In this document: in pieces, positions 32,589-40,153 of the stretch
How positions within the stretch are numbered: position 1 is the stretch's first letter
Layout: each line of letters opens with the position of its first letter
From: UBA5266 sp964610025
GTDB lineage: Bacteria; Bacteroidota; Bacteroidia; Bacteroidales; WCHB1-69
Reading direction: 5' to 3'
DNA: 40,153 nt
NCBI GenBank assembly: GCA_964610025.1
Contig: CAZSTX010000015.1
Location: 1-40,153 of the forward strand
Position numbers and translations under genes: made by a program
The notes under the pieces: model-generated
Seen by the model: only the letters and a program-made list of their open reading frames with translations
Databases searched by the model: none
What the model was told of the DNA's origin: nothing

Positions 32589-34235
32589 ATGAAATTATTT
32601 CTATCGAGTTTTTTCGCTTCTGTGTTATTGTTTTTTAGTGCTTGTTCGCATTTAGAAAACAAAGAAAAACGAACAGTTTTTTTATATAACGAATCGGCAG
32701 GAATTAGCTCACTCGATCCTGCTTTTGCCAAAGACCAAGCAAATATTTGGGCTTGTAATCAATTGTATAACGGATTGCTACAGCTTGATAATCAATTAAA
32801 TTTGCAAGCTTGCTTAGCTCATTCTTGGCATGTTTCTGATGATGGGAAAAACTATACTTTTTTATTACGAAATGATGTTTATTTTCATACAACAGACTTT
32901 TTTCAATTTCCGCAAGGAAAAAGAAAAATGACAGCTTCTGATGTAGTTTATAGCTTTAATCGTATTGTAGATAAATCTGTTGCTTCTCCCGGAGCTTGGA
33001 TATTTAATGCTGTAGATGTGAACAGTGATGGCACCTATGCTTTTATTGCTATTGACGATACTACCTTGTTAATACGTTTAAAAGAGAGTTTTCCTCCTTT
33101 TTTAGGATTACTCACTATGCAATATTGTTCAGTAGTTCCCAAAGAAGTAGTAGAGAAATTTGGGAAAGATTTTCGTAAACACCCAGTCGGGACGGGACCT
33201 TTTAAATTTAAGATATGGAAAGAAGGCTTAAAATTAGTAATGATAAAAAATGAAGATTATTTTGAATTTGAAAATGCACATCGCCTACCTTATTTAGATG
33301 CAGTTGCTATATCTTTTATTGTCGATAAACAATCTGCTTTTATGGAGTTTGTAAAAGGAAATTTGGACTTTTTATCAGGATTAGATGCCTCGTATAAAGA
33401 TGAATTATTAACAAAAGATGGACGATTAAATCCCGCATATGCTTCACGCATCTATATGCTTACTATGCCCTATTTAAATACTGAATATTTAGGTTTTTTA
33501 ATGGATGAAAATCAAAAAGAGGCGGGTAGTAATCCTCTTTTAAAAAAAGAAATAAGGCAAGCACTTAATTATGGATTTGACCGAAAAAAAATGCTTCGTT
33601 TTCTAAGAAGCAATATAGGCGAGGCTGGTGTTTACGGTATGATCCCATATGGCTTACCTCCATTTGATACTAATGCTACTTATGGCTATGATTTTAATCC
33701 CGAAAAAGCAAGAGCTTTAATGGCAGCAGCAGGCTATCCGAATGGAAAAGGATTGCCTGTTATTACTATTTCGGTATCTGAAAGTTATATGGATATAATT
33801 CAATATATCGCTTATGAGTTAGAACAAATTGGGTTTAAAATTAAAATTTCAAAACTTCAAGCCGGTACGCAACGACAAATGATAGCTAAATCGGAGTTGC
33901 CTTTTTTTAGAGGCTCTTGGATAGCTGACTATCCTGATGCGGAGAATTATTTATCCTTATTTTATTCGAAAAACTTTTGTCCATCTGGTCCTAATTACAC
34001 GCATTATAAAAACACTCAATTTGATAAATACTACGAACAATCGCAACAAACGACAAGTGAAACTTTGCGAATGGAATTGTATAAAAAAATGGATGCTCTT
34101 ATCATGGAAGATGCTCCAGTAATAATATTGTATTATGACCAAGTTTTACGTTTTGTAAATAAAAGTATTATTAATATGGATAATAATGCAATGAATTTAT
34201 TAACCTTAAAAAAAGTTAAAAAGAAAAACAATTGA
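32589..34235 (+). CDS. Peptide ABC transporter substrate-binding lipoprotein (family 5)
   Basis: This is a 548-residue periplasmic solute-binding lipoprotein of the OppA/DppA (SBP_bac_5) family with lipobox FFSAC (Cys 19). Family features are SLDPAFAKDQANIWACNQLY, NGLLQLD, TASDVVYSFNRI, HPVGTGPFKFKIW, RQALNYGFDRKKML and NPEKARALMAAAGYPNGKG. The ATG at 32589, two bases after kdsC, begins the signal peptide; an ATG at 32556 overlaps kdsC and is rejected. No permease or ATPase genes are nearby, so the rest of the transporter is elsewhere. The frame ends with TGA. The 3' end lies nine bases from the convergent methylase gene. Confidence 0.93.
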   Translation: MKLFLSSFFASVLLFFSACSHLENKEKRTVFLYNESAGISSLDPAFAKDQANIWACNQLYNGLLQLDNQLNLQACLAHSWHVSDDGKNYTFLLRNDVYFHTTDFFQFPQGKRKMTASDVVYSFNRIVDKSVASPGAWIFNAVDVNSDGTYAFIAIDDTTLLIRLKESFPPFLGLLTMQYCSVVPKEVVEKFGKDFRKHPVGTGPFKFKIWKEGLKLVMIKNEDYFEFENAHRLPYLDAVAISFIVDKQSAFMEFVKGNLDFLSGLDASYKDELLTKDGRLNPAYASRIYMLTMPYLNTEYLGFLMDENQKEAGSNPLLKKEIRQALNYGFDRKKMLRFLRSNIGEAGVYGMIPYGLPPFDTNATYGYDFNPEKARALMAAAGYPNGKGLPVITISVSESYMDIIQYIAYELEQIGFKIKISKLQAGTQRQMIAKSELPFFRGSWIADYPDAENYLSLFYSKNFCPSGPNYTHYKNTQFDKYYEQSQQTTSETLRMELYKKMDALIMEDAPVIILYYDQVLRFVNKSIINMDNNAMNLLTLKKVKKKNN

Positions 34236-34244
34236 TAATTTTTA

Positions 34245-34967
34245 TTAGTTCTGTAAAATGAAGATAGTAGGTTGTTTATGAAAATCGGGTAAGGGTTTGG
34301 ATTTCCATTCAGCAATGGTTTTAGTAACAATGAATTCGTTAGGAAGAGTGATATTGGTAGCTATACATAGTAAAGTTGAATTACTACATGTTTTTAATAA
34401 AGTATCTATTAGTTGATTATTTCTATAAGGAGTTTCTATAAATATTTGTGATTGTTTGTGTTTTTGTGAATAAGTATTCATCTGTTGTAATTTCGTAATC
34501 AAAGCTTGCTTGTCGGTGGGAAGATAGCCATGGAATACAAAGTTTTGCCCTGTTAATCCCGATGCCATTAATGCCATTAAAACAGATGTTGCCCCCACTA
34601 AAGGAATTATAGTTATGTTTTTTTGTTGTGCTAATATTACTAATTCACTACCAGGGTCTGCAATGCAAGGCAATCCGGCTTCTGACAACAAGCCTACATT
34701 GTGTCCTTGATAAATAGGATACAGTAGATTGTTTATGTTATTAGTGTTAGTGTGTTCATTTAATGTTTGAAAGTCACATTCGTCAATAGGAAATGTAGAA
34801 ATGGCTTTTCGAAGGAAACGTCTGGCACTTCTAATTTCTTCGACAATAAAGTAACGGAGACCGTCTATTATCTTTAAATTATAGGGAGGGATACATCGTT
34901 CAATATCATCTCCTCCTAATAGAGTAGGAATTAGGTATAATTTTCCGTATGTATTTGTTTGTGTCAA
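34245..34967 (-). CDS. RsmI-like SAM-dependent tetrapyrrole-methylase-fold protein
   Basis: This 240-residue protein has the fold of RsmI, which 2'-O-methylates C1402 of 16S rRNA: GKLYLIPTLLGGDDIER, FIVEEIRSARRFL, GHNVGLLSEAGLPCIADPGS, IIPLVGATSVLMALMASGL and FHGYLP. The RsmI motif usually read as PGPSA is LVGATSV here, and the protein is shorter than RsmI (about 280), so it may be a paralogue with another rRNA or tRNA target. The start is a TTG at 34967 overlapping the sufC stop (TTGA): an in-frame stop lies two codons upstream and no ATG is close downstream. Cotranscribed with sufC. Confidence 0.85.
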   Translation of the reverse strand: MTQTNTYGKLYLIPTLLGGDDIERCIPPYNLKIIDGLRYFIVEEIRSARRFLRKAISTFPIDECDFQTLNEHTNTNNINNLLYPIYQGHNVGLLSEAGLPCIADPGSELVILAQQKNITIIPLVGATSVLMALMASGLTGQNFVFHGYLPTDKQALITKLQQMNTYSQKHKQSQIFIETPYRNNQLIDTLLKTCSNSTLLCIATNITLPNEFIVTKTIAEWKSKPLPDFHKQPTIFILQN

Positions 34968-35731
34968 TTTTTATTTTCTATTTCATTTTTTACCCAATTA
35001 TAACCGTTTTGTTCTAATTTAATAGCCATGTATTTGTCGCCTGTCATTGCGATTTTTCCTTCATACAGGATGTGAACGAAATCAGGAATGATATAATCAA
35101 GTAAACGCTGATAGTGGGTAATCAAAAAGATAGCATTGTCGGAATTGTGTAGTTTGTTAACGCCAGATGCTACTATACGCAGTGCATCAATGTCTAATCC
35201 TGAATCTGTTTCGTCTAAAATAGCTAATTCTGGTTCAAGCATTGCCATTTGAAAAATTTCATTGCGTTTTTTTTCTCCACCCGAAAACCCTTCGTTAACC
35301 GATCGATTGGAAAGTTTAGTGGTAATTTCAACAATTTTCTTTTTTTCTTCCATAAAAGCTAAAAATTCAGCACTTGTCATTATAGGTTGTTTTCGGTACT
35401 TACGTATTTCGTTAATAGCAGAACGCATAAAATTAACCATACTAACTCCTTGTATTTCTATTGGATACTGAAATCCTAAAAATATTCCTTCTCTTGCTCT
35501 ATCTTCTATTGATAAATCGAAAATATTTTTTCCTTTATAATATATTTCACCTTTTGTTACATTATAGGCTTCTTTTCCTGCAATTACGGCTGCAAGTGTG
35601 CTTTTTCCATTGCCGTTAGGTCCCATTAATGCGTGGATTTCTCCTTTATTAATGGTTAAATTAACTCCTTTTAATATTTCTTTATCATTTATCGAAACAT
35701 GCAAATCTCTGATTTCTAATAATGCACTCAT
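34964..35731 (-). CDS. sufC: Fe-S cluster assembly ATPase SufC
   Basis: SufC is the ABC-type ATPase of the SufBC2D scaffold, 255 residues, cytoplasmic. Walker A is GPNGNGKST (37-45); the Q-loop lies in FLGFQYPIEIQGVS; the signature is GFSGGEKKRNEIF; Walker B is AILDETDSGLDIDAL; the switch His is in LITHYQRLL. SufB and SufD, usually adjacent, are absent here. It has its own -7 promoter and is followed by an RsmI-like gene with a 4-base overlap. Confidence 0.97.
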   Translation of the reverse strand: MSALLEIRDLHVSINDKEILKGVNLTINKGEIHALMGPNGNGKSTLAAVIAGKEAYNVTKGEIYYKGKNIFDLSIEDRAREGIFLGFQYPIEIQGVSMVNFMRSAINEIRKYRKQPIMTSAEFLAFMEEKKKIVEITTKLSNRSVNEGFSGGEKKRNEIFQMAMLEPELAILDETDSGLDIDALRIVASGVNKLHNSDNAIFLITHYQRLLDYIIPDFVHILYEGKIAMTGDKYMAIKLEQNGYNWVKNEIENKN

Positions 35732-35757
35732 ATTTTTATTTGTCTAAATTTAAAATG

Positions 35758-35765
35758 CAAAAGTA
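35758..35765 (-). promoter_or_regulatory. -7 promoter element of sufC
   Basis: On the minus strand TACTTTTG matches TAnnTTTG, 26 bases before the sufC ATG. No -33 box. It shows that sufC starts its own transcript. Confidence 0.6.
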
Positions 35766-35852
35766 CACGATTTTTTTTATTATAAATATACTTTTTTGTT
35801 TTAATTAAGTTTGATAAACTAATGTAGCTAATACTATTATATTCTGTAGTTA

Positions 35853-36155
35853 TTATCGTATAATAATTTCGTTTAAATAAGCACTTCCTATTTTTTCTTG
35901 TATGTTTTCTAAAATTTGTGTGCGTAGCATACGAAGTTCGTTTTTAACAATAGGAGAATCAATATAGATGTAAAATTTTTTGTTTTTTAAAATTGTTTTT
36001 GTTGTATGTTTTTTTATAAGTGGTCCTGCTATTTCTTCCCAAATAATCTTAATTTTAAGTTCAATATATTTGTTTTTGATAGCATTATCATCTAACATTT
36101 TTTTTAATGCTTCTTCTATCGACCATTCGTTTTTTTCTTTATTATTGACTAACAT
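35853..36155 (-). CDS. DUF721 (DciA-like) protein
   Basis: This 100-residue protein of the DUF721 family has IWEEIAGPLIKKHTTKTILK, KKFYIYIDSPIVKNELRML and RTQILENIQEKIG. The pattern W..i.G..i..hT followed by L.v.v.s....eL matches the family that includes DciA, a loader or partner of the replicative helicase DnaB. In Bacteroidetes the short form is common; a DciA role is inferred. It starts 13 bases after the TPR gene and is probably in its operon. Confidence 0.85.
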   Translation of the reverse strand: MLVNNKEKNEWSIEEALKKMLDDNAIKNKYIELKIKIIWEEIAGPLIKKHTTKTILKNKKFYIYIDSPIVKNELRMLRTQILENIQEKIGSAYLNEIIIR

Positions 36156-36168
36156 TTTTTTTTAAAAA

Positions 36169-37896
36169 TTAATGTTGCATTTTTTCTATTTTTTGAAAAA
36201 GCAGCGGAGATGTATTGCCTTTTTCTTTCGATTTTTTCCAGTATTCTAGGGCTTTGGCATGTTCTCCTTTTTTATAAAGTATATCTCCATAGTGTTCTAA
36301 TATTTCACTGTCAGTTTCATTGTTGTTGTGCAACGCTTTTTTTATCCAGTATTCGGCTTTTTCTAAATCTCCTTTTTTGAAGTATATCCATGCAAAAGTA
36401 TCTTCATAAATATCAACATTTGGCTCTAATTTGGTGGCTTTTTCAGCCATGCTGAGAGCATAATCAAGCTGTTCGTCGCGGAGGCTAAGAAAATAAGCAT
36501 AATTGTTGAGTGCTACGACATTGTTGGGAGAAATGGATAATATTTTATCGAAATACTTATCTGATTGTTTGTGATTCGCAATTTTTTGATAAACTTCGGC
36601 AAGATAGAAATAGATTTGTAGCAGTAGGTCGTCATTGTCGATAATGAAATTTTCACTCTTTTCTAAATCGGCAATTGCTATATCCCATTTTTCTAATTGT
36701 ATTGCAACTAAAGCATGTGTGAAATATGGGAAAGCTTGATTTGGAAATAAATCCATAGCTTGTTGACTTTTATCGTATACTTTTTCCCATTGATTCAATT
36801 CGATAAGTAGCGATAAATATTGTTCCCACACCACATATTTCGACTGGTCGTATGTTAATACTTTTTCATAGGAAGTCAATGCCTTGTGGTAATCTTTGAT
36901 AGCTATAGAGAAATCGCCATAAACCGACCATGCTATTGGGCTGTTGGGGTGTGCTTTAATCAGAGTGTCTAATAGTATAAATGCTTCTTTTCTTTGTTGT
37001 GAATTTACTATTACAAAAGGGTAGTAGTTCATTATAATTTTCACTTTTTCTTCTAAAGAAAGAGAAGAGGTTCCGAAAACATTGCGAAGAGTGATAAAGG
37101 CATCGTTGTATTGCTTGTTAGCTAAATAGTGATTGTATAAAATAATATTGATTTCAGGGTTGTCTGGTTCCAATTCTTGTGCTTTTTTTATATAAGGAAT
37201 GGCATTTTTATTCATTCCATTGATATTGTAAAAATCAGCAATTTGAAGATAATATCTGATTTCATTTGGATAGGTTTTTACTAATTTATCCAATTCTTTA
37301 CCTGCATTTTTTGTCTTTTTCAAATGCACCCAAATATTGTGTTTTGCGTTAGTAACATCTTCATTAACACCTGTTTGAACTTCTATTTTGTCATATATTT
37401 TTATTGCTTCTTTTAATTTGTTTTGATTAATGAGAGTAAAAGTATAATAATAAAGATAGTCGATATTATTAGGTGCTTTTTTTACAACAATTTTCCATAT
37501 TTTTTCAGCTTCAGAAAAATTGCGCGTCATATTGTAGATGCTACCCAAAAATATTTGATACCATATGTTATCTTTGTTAAGTTTAATGGCGGCCTTTAGT
37601 TCTATGATAGCTTCTTGTATTTGATTTTTAGCCATCAATACCTGTGCGTATTCGAAATGAATGGCATCGTTGGTAGGTTCGGCAATTACTAAATAACGAA
37701 GATGTATTTCGGCTATATCAATGTTTCCGATTAAGCGTTCTTTGACAGCATCGATAAATTTTCCTGCATTTTCGACGCTTGTTTTTTCGTCTAAAATAGT
37801 CGTTTTATTCGTTATATTTCCTTTTTTTTGCGATACAGCTACAACTATACAGAATAAAAAACAAAGATTAAGAAATAACGTTTTTATAGTAGGCAT
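36169..37896 (-). CDS. Tetratricopeptide-repeat protein with signal peptide
   Basis: This 575-residue exported protein has a signal peptide (MPTIKTLFLNLCFLFCIVVA) and is otherwise a long array of TPR units of about 34 residues from about residue 50 to the end. Examples are HFEYAQVLMAKNQIQEAIIE, YYLQIADFYNINGMNKNAIP, AWSVYGDFSIAIKDYHKALT and ILEHYGDILYKKGEHAKALE. It is a periplasmic or lipid-free scaffold of unknown partner. I chose the ATG at 37896, four bases after the dut stop; a start at 37962 would overlap dut. As I recall, a TPR gene after dut is frequent in Bacteroidales. Confidence 0.92.
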   Translation of the reverse strand: MPTIKTLFLNLCFLFCIVVAVSQKKGNITNKTTILDEKTSVENAGKFIDAVKERLIGNIDIAEIHLRYLVIAEPTNDAIHFEYAQVLMAKNQIQEAIIELKAAIKLNKDNIWYQIFLGSIYNMTRNFSEAEKIWKIVVKKAPNNIDYLYYYTFTLINQNKLKEAIKIYDKIEVQTGVNEDVTNAKHNIWVHLKKTKNAGKELDKLVKTYPNEIRYYLQIADFYNINGMNKNAIPYIKKAQELEPDNPEINIILYNHYLANKQYNDAFITLRNVFGTSSLSLEEKVKIIMNYYPFVIVNSQQRKEAFILLDTLIKAHPNSPIAWSVYGDFSIAIKDYHKALTSYEKVLTYDQSKYVVWEQYLSLLIELNQWEKVYDKSQQAMDLFPNQAFPYFTHALVAIQLEKWDIAIADLEKSENFIIDNDDLLLQIYFYLAEVYQKIANHKQSDKYFDKILSISPNNVVALNNYAYFLSLRDEQLDYALSMAEKATKLEPNVDIYEDTFAWIYFKKGDLEKAEYWIKKALHNNNETDSEILEHYGDILYKKGEHAKALEYWKKSKEKGNTSPLLFQKIEKMQH

Positions 37897-37900
37897 GCTT

Positions 37901-38335
37901 TTATTTTTTTCCTGTATGACCAAAACCGCCTTCTCCTCTTTGAGTATTTGATAGCGAATCAACTATTTCCCATTTTGCTTGCTCATGTTTAGCGATGATC
38001 ATTTGTGCTATTCTATCTCCATTGTGAATGGTGAAATTTTCATTTGATAAATTGATGACAATTACTCGTATTTCTCCACGATAATCAGCATCTATTGTGC
38101 CTGGAGTGTTTAAAACAGTAATTCCTGATTTTATTGCTAAACCACTACGTGGGCGAATTTGGGCTTCGTAGCCAATGGGTAATTCTATAAATAATCCAGT
38201 AGCAATCAATGTCCTTTCAAAAGGTGCTAATCTAATAGGCTGTTCGATAAATGCTTTTAAATCCATACCTGCCGAAGCAATCGTTTCGTAAGAGGGTAGT
38301 GGGTGATTAGAAGTGTTAATAATCTTGATTTTCAT
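37901..38335 (-). CDS. dut: dUTP diphosphatase
   Basis: Dut hydrolyses dUTP to dUMP and pyrophosphate, keeping uracil out of DNA and feeding thymidylate synthesis. It is a trimeric enzyme of 144 residues with all five motifs: AGMDLKA (22-28), RPRSGLAIKSG, GTIDADYRGEI, GDRIAQMII and the C-terminal RGEGGFGHTG. It is the first gene of dut-TPR-DUF721. No strict -7 element is seen upstream. Confidence 0.98.
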   Translation of the reverse strand: MKIKIINTSNHPLPSYETIASAGMDLKAFIEQPIRLAPFERTLIATGLFIELPIGYEAQIRPRSGLAIKSGITVLNTPGTIDADYRGEIRVIVINLSNENFTIHNGDRIAQMIIAKHEQAKWEIVDSLSNTQRGEGGFGHTGKK

Positions 38336-38398
38336 GTAAATAAATCTTTATTATTGAATATCTTAACTCTAACTTTAAACGAATTATTGCCTATATTA

Positions 38399-38408
38399 TT
38401 GCATGCAA
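38399..38408. repeat. Perfect palindrome TTGCATGCAA upstream of dut
   Basis: A ten-base perfect palindrome lies 64 bases before the dut ATG, flanked by AT-rich sequence that extends the symmetry imperfectly. It could be a protein-binding site or a chance occurrence. Confidence 0.35.
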
Positions 38409-38446
38409 AATAATAGAATAATTAGCTGCTTATTGTTCTATTATTT
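38408..38446 (-). terminator. Hairpin after the SatP-like gene
   Basis: AAATAATAGAA (38408-38418) and TTCTATTATTT (38436-38446) form an 11-base-pair perfect stem. The 17-base interval can also partly pair (AATTAGC with GCTTATT). It lies 24 bases after the SatP-like stop on the minus strand and runs into TTTT, so it is a likely terminator between that gene and dut. Confidence 0.55.
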
Positions 38447-38469
38447 GTAGAAAAAAACGATGTATTTTT

Positions 38470-39030
38470 TTATTTAATAAAAGGCTTTCCGTTAGGAAGA
38501 ATTGTTTTATTTGCTAAATCGTTGATGATGATGGATATCATCATGTACCATGCGGCTAATGCACAAAAAATAAGTTCATATCCTGCAATTTTATTACATA
38601 TAGGGTAACCAAAATGTCCAAAGTCTAAAAGAATAAAACCAATTAAAAGTAAAGCGAAAGTAATGGTCATAGCTTTATGAACTCGTAACGAAGCTACAAA
38701 CAGCATAGCGGTGTAAAAAGTCCAACCTAATAGATAATAACCGACTTCTATTCCCGAAGAATGATAAATTTTAAAATGGTTGAATAACCAAATAATACCA
38801 AGTCCTATCCAAAAACTACCATAGGCAACAAAAGCAGAATACCCAAAATTATTTCCCATTTTTTGTTCTTGAAACCCAGCAATCATTTGTGCTATCCCAC
38901 CAAAAATAAAACTCATAGCAACAACAGGTCCAAGTCCAATTAATCCGATATTATGAAACTGTAACAACAATGTTGTCATCCCAAAACCAGCGAGACCTAC
39001 TACTGCTGGATTAGCCATTTTTCTTTCCAT
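38470..39030 (-). CDS. Acetate/succinate transporter, SatP/GPR1-FUN34-YaaH family
   Basis: This is a six-helix inner-membrane protein of 186 residues. The N-terminal family motif NPAVVGLAGFGMTTLL is present, followed by FGGIAQMIAGFQEQKMGNNFG, GYSAFVAYGSFW and hydrophobic helices throughout. Relatives move acetate or succinate with protons or as channels, which suits a fermentative anaerobe, where export is plausible. I chose the ATG at 39030 because the -7 element at 39055-39062 overlaps the earlier ATG at 39057; a third ATG at 39018 (MANPAV) is also possible. Confidence 0.93.
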   Translation of the reverse strand: MERKMANPAVVGLAGFGMTTLLLQFHNIGLIGLGPVVAMSFIFGGIAQMIAGFQEQKMGNNFGYSAFVAYGSFWIGLGIIWLFNHFKIYHSSGIEVGYYLLGWTFYTAMLFVASLRVHKAMTITFALLLIGFILLDFGHFGYPICNKIAGYELIFCALAAWYMMISIIINDLANKTILPNGKPFIK

Positions 39031-39054
39031 TTTATAGTTAAATTTAAAAAAATG

Positions 39055-39062
39055 CAAAGGTA
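39055..39062 (-). promoter_or_regulatory. -7 promoter element of the SatP-like gene
   Basis: On the minus strand TACCTTTG matches TAnnTTTG, 24 bases before the chosen ATG. It decides against the longer N-terminus starting at 39057. No -33 box. Confidence 0.6.
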
Positions 39063-39399
39063 ATTAAAATACACATGCTATGTTAGTGGAATATATATAT
39101 TAATAAAATTGTTACGAGCAATATATTTTTTTTATTAAAAAATAGGTTCAAGATATTCAACGTATAAAATTCTTTAAGAAAATTTAGAATTACTCCCAAT
39201 TCACATTGATTATTGCCTACGCTATTCTAATTTTACAGAAAATACTTATTTGAATTATTTACAAATAGCTTAAAAAAAGAAACATAAATTTCAAATGCAA
39301 AATTAATGTAACAATTAGTTTTACTTTACGTTAATATAATAATAAAATATCTTATAAAAAAAATACAGCTATTAAATAATTGGGGTAAATAAGTATATT
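39063..39399. other. Intergenic region between the SatP-like and methyltransferase-like genes
   Basis: This AT-rich divergent spacer has no credible reading frame or RNA gene. I see no strict TAnnTTTG element for the rightward gene; TACTTTAC near 39324 is only a partial match. Confidence 0.6.
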
Positions 39400-40071
39400 A
39401 TGAAATTTAGATTCTTAATAAAAATATCAATCACTGCATTGGCTTTTTCTGCAATACTATTTTTAAGTGCAGGCACAATAGACTATACCCAAGGTTGGTT
39501 TTTTTTAATAACATATGTTTTTTTAGCTCTAATAAATTTTTGGATTATAAGAAATGATACGGAACTTTTAATTGAACGTTTGACGTTTAAAAATAATATA
39601 AAGTCTTGGGATAAAGTGATTTTAGGTTTTATTGTATTGTTTTATTTAATTAGTATTACAACAGCGGGACTTGATTCCGGACGCTTCCATTGGACATCTC
39701 ACTACCATTGGGCAATTTATGCAATAGGCAGTATGCTGACTATAGTTGGACAAATGATTTTTTTGACAGCGAGAAAAGAAAATAAATATTTTTCAACTTT
39801 TGTAAGAATTCAAACAGATAGAGGACATGTTGTCTGTGAAACTGGTATTTATAGATTTGTTCGCCATCCTGGATATTTGGGTATGACACTATTTTTGCTT
39901 GCATTGCCACTATTGACAGGATCGCTTTGGTGTTTAATTCCAATTATAGTAACTGTGATTTTATTATTGACTAGAACATACCTCGAAGATGAAACTTTGA
40001 AAAAAGAATTAGCTGGTTATATTAGCTATTCGCAAAAAACTAAACAACGACTTATACCAAAAGTGTGGTAA
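39400..40071 (+). CDS. Isoprenylcysteine carboxyl-methyltransferase-like membrane protein
   Basis: This is a multi-pass membrane protein of 223 residues with hydrophobic segments at about 8-25, 33-50, 70-90, 105-125 and 160-185. The ICMT/PEMT signature is CETGIYRFVRHPGYLGM, followed by RTYLEDETLKKELAGYISY and a C-terminal RLIP. Bacterial members methylate lipids or small molecules; the substrate is unknown and protein prenylation is not expected here. It stands alone, divergent from the SatP-like gene. The stop at 40069-40071 is followed by 82 AT-rich bases to the window end, without a recognisable element. Confidence 0.9.
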   Translation: MKFRFLIKISITALAFSAILFLSAGTIDYTQGWFFLITYVFLALINFWIIRNDTELLIERLTFKNNIKSWDKVILGFIVLFYLISITTAGLDSGRFHWTSHYHWAIYAIGSMLTIVGQMIFLTARKENKYFSTFVRIQTDRGHVVCETGIYRFVRHPGYLGMTLFLLALPLLTGSLWCLIPIIVTVILLLTRTYLEDETLKKELAGYISYSQKTKQRLIPKVW

Positions 40072-40153
40072 AATAGGATAGTATATTTTCATTATTACAT
40101 ATAATAATTTCATATTATTTTCTCATTTTCATTTTTATTCAAGTGATTTTCAG

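Noticed and set aside
1..40153. CRISPR arrays, insertion sequences, prophage, toxin-antitoxin or known defence cassettes
   Set aside because: No regularly spaced direct repeats, no transposase or integrase, and no recognised defence gene. The kinase-deaminase pair is noted only as a loose parallel.

Overview
The window comes from an AT-rich (very roughly 30-35 % G+C by eye) member of the Bacteroidetes, most likely an anaerobe of the Bacteroidales. Three things support this. Many genes are preceded by the phylum-specific -7 element TAnnTTTG, in the best cases with a TTG or TTTG box about 19-21 bases upstream. The gene families are typical of the phylum: pyruvate phosphate dikinase, a ferredoxin-dependent 2-oxoacid oxidoreductase, a BT_3928-like DoxX/thioredoxin protein, the Nif3 plus zinc-ribbon pair, and LpxK next to purine nucleoside phosphorylase. 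Shine-Dalgarno sequences are rare. TAA, TAG and TGA all act as stops, so the code is standard. No rRNA, tRNA, CRISPR array, insertion sequence or prophage was found. I cannot name a genus.

Layout. 0-6 kb: ppdK; a convergent WG-repeat/OmpA pair, with the WG gene broken by a one-base frameshift; and a secreted SUMF1-like protein. 6-14 kb, minus strand: purB-lepA, yidC, and the four genes of a 2-oxoacid:ferredoxin oxidoreductase (ferredoxin, alpha, beta, gamma). 14.2-16.3 kb, plus strand: a P-loop nucleotide-kinase-like protein, dCMP deaminase and a membrane DoxX/thioredoxin protein. 16.3-25 kb, minus strand: dnaX and an M16 peptidase; then nif3, zinc-ribbon protein, aroC, sufE and a DUF59 protein. 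25.1-28.2 kb, plus strand: lpxK, purine nucleoside phosphorylase and holB. 28.3-30.5 kb: three cell-envelope genes of unknown function, closed by a strong terminator. 30.5-31.7 kb, minus strand: infC-rpmI-rplT. 32-34.2 kb, plus strand: kdsC and a peptide-binding lipoprotein. 34.2-39 kb, minus strand: sufC with an RsmI-like methylase; dut-TPR-DciA-like; and a SatP-type carboxylate transporter. 39.4-40.1 kb: an isoprenylcysteine-methyltransferase-like membrane protein.

How the genes work together. PPDK and the 2-oxoacid:ferredoxin oxidoreductase are enzymes of anaerobic central metabolism, and SatP moves acetate or succinate. Dut and dCMP deaminase both make dUMP for thymidylate synthesis. DnaX and HolB are two parts of the clamp loader. 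SufE, the DUF59 protein and SufC belong to Fe-S assembly, but sufB and sufD are not in the window. LpxK and KdsC act in lipid A and Kdo synthesis.

Most of the window is housekeeping, and I found no clear new multi-gene system. The observations most worth checking are: a run of ten A residues in dnaX exactly where a gamma/tau slippage site would be expected, with stops soon after in both other frames; the frameshifted WG-repeat gene; the kinase-deaminase pair, which resembles a split version of fused deaminases; a structured, GC-richer leader ahead of rplT; and the uncharacterised envelope trio at 28.3-30.5 kb.
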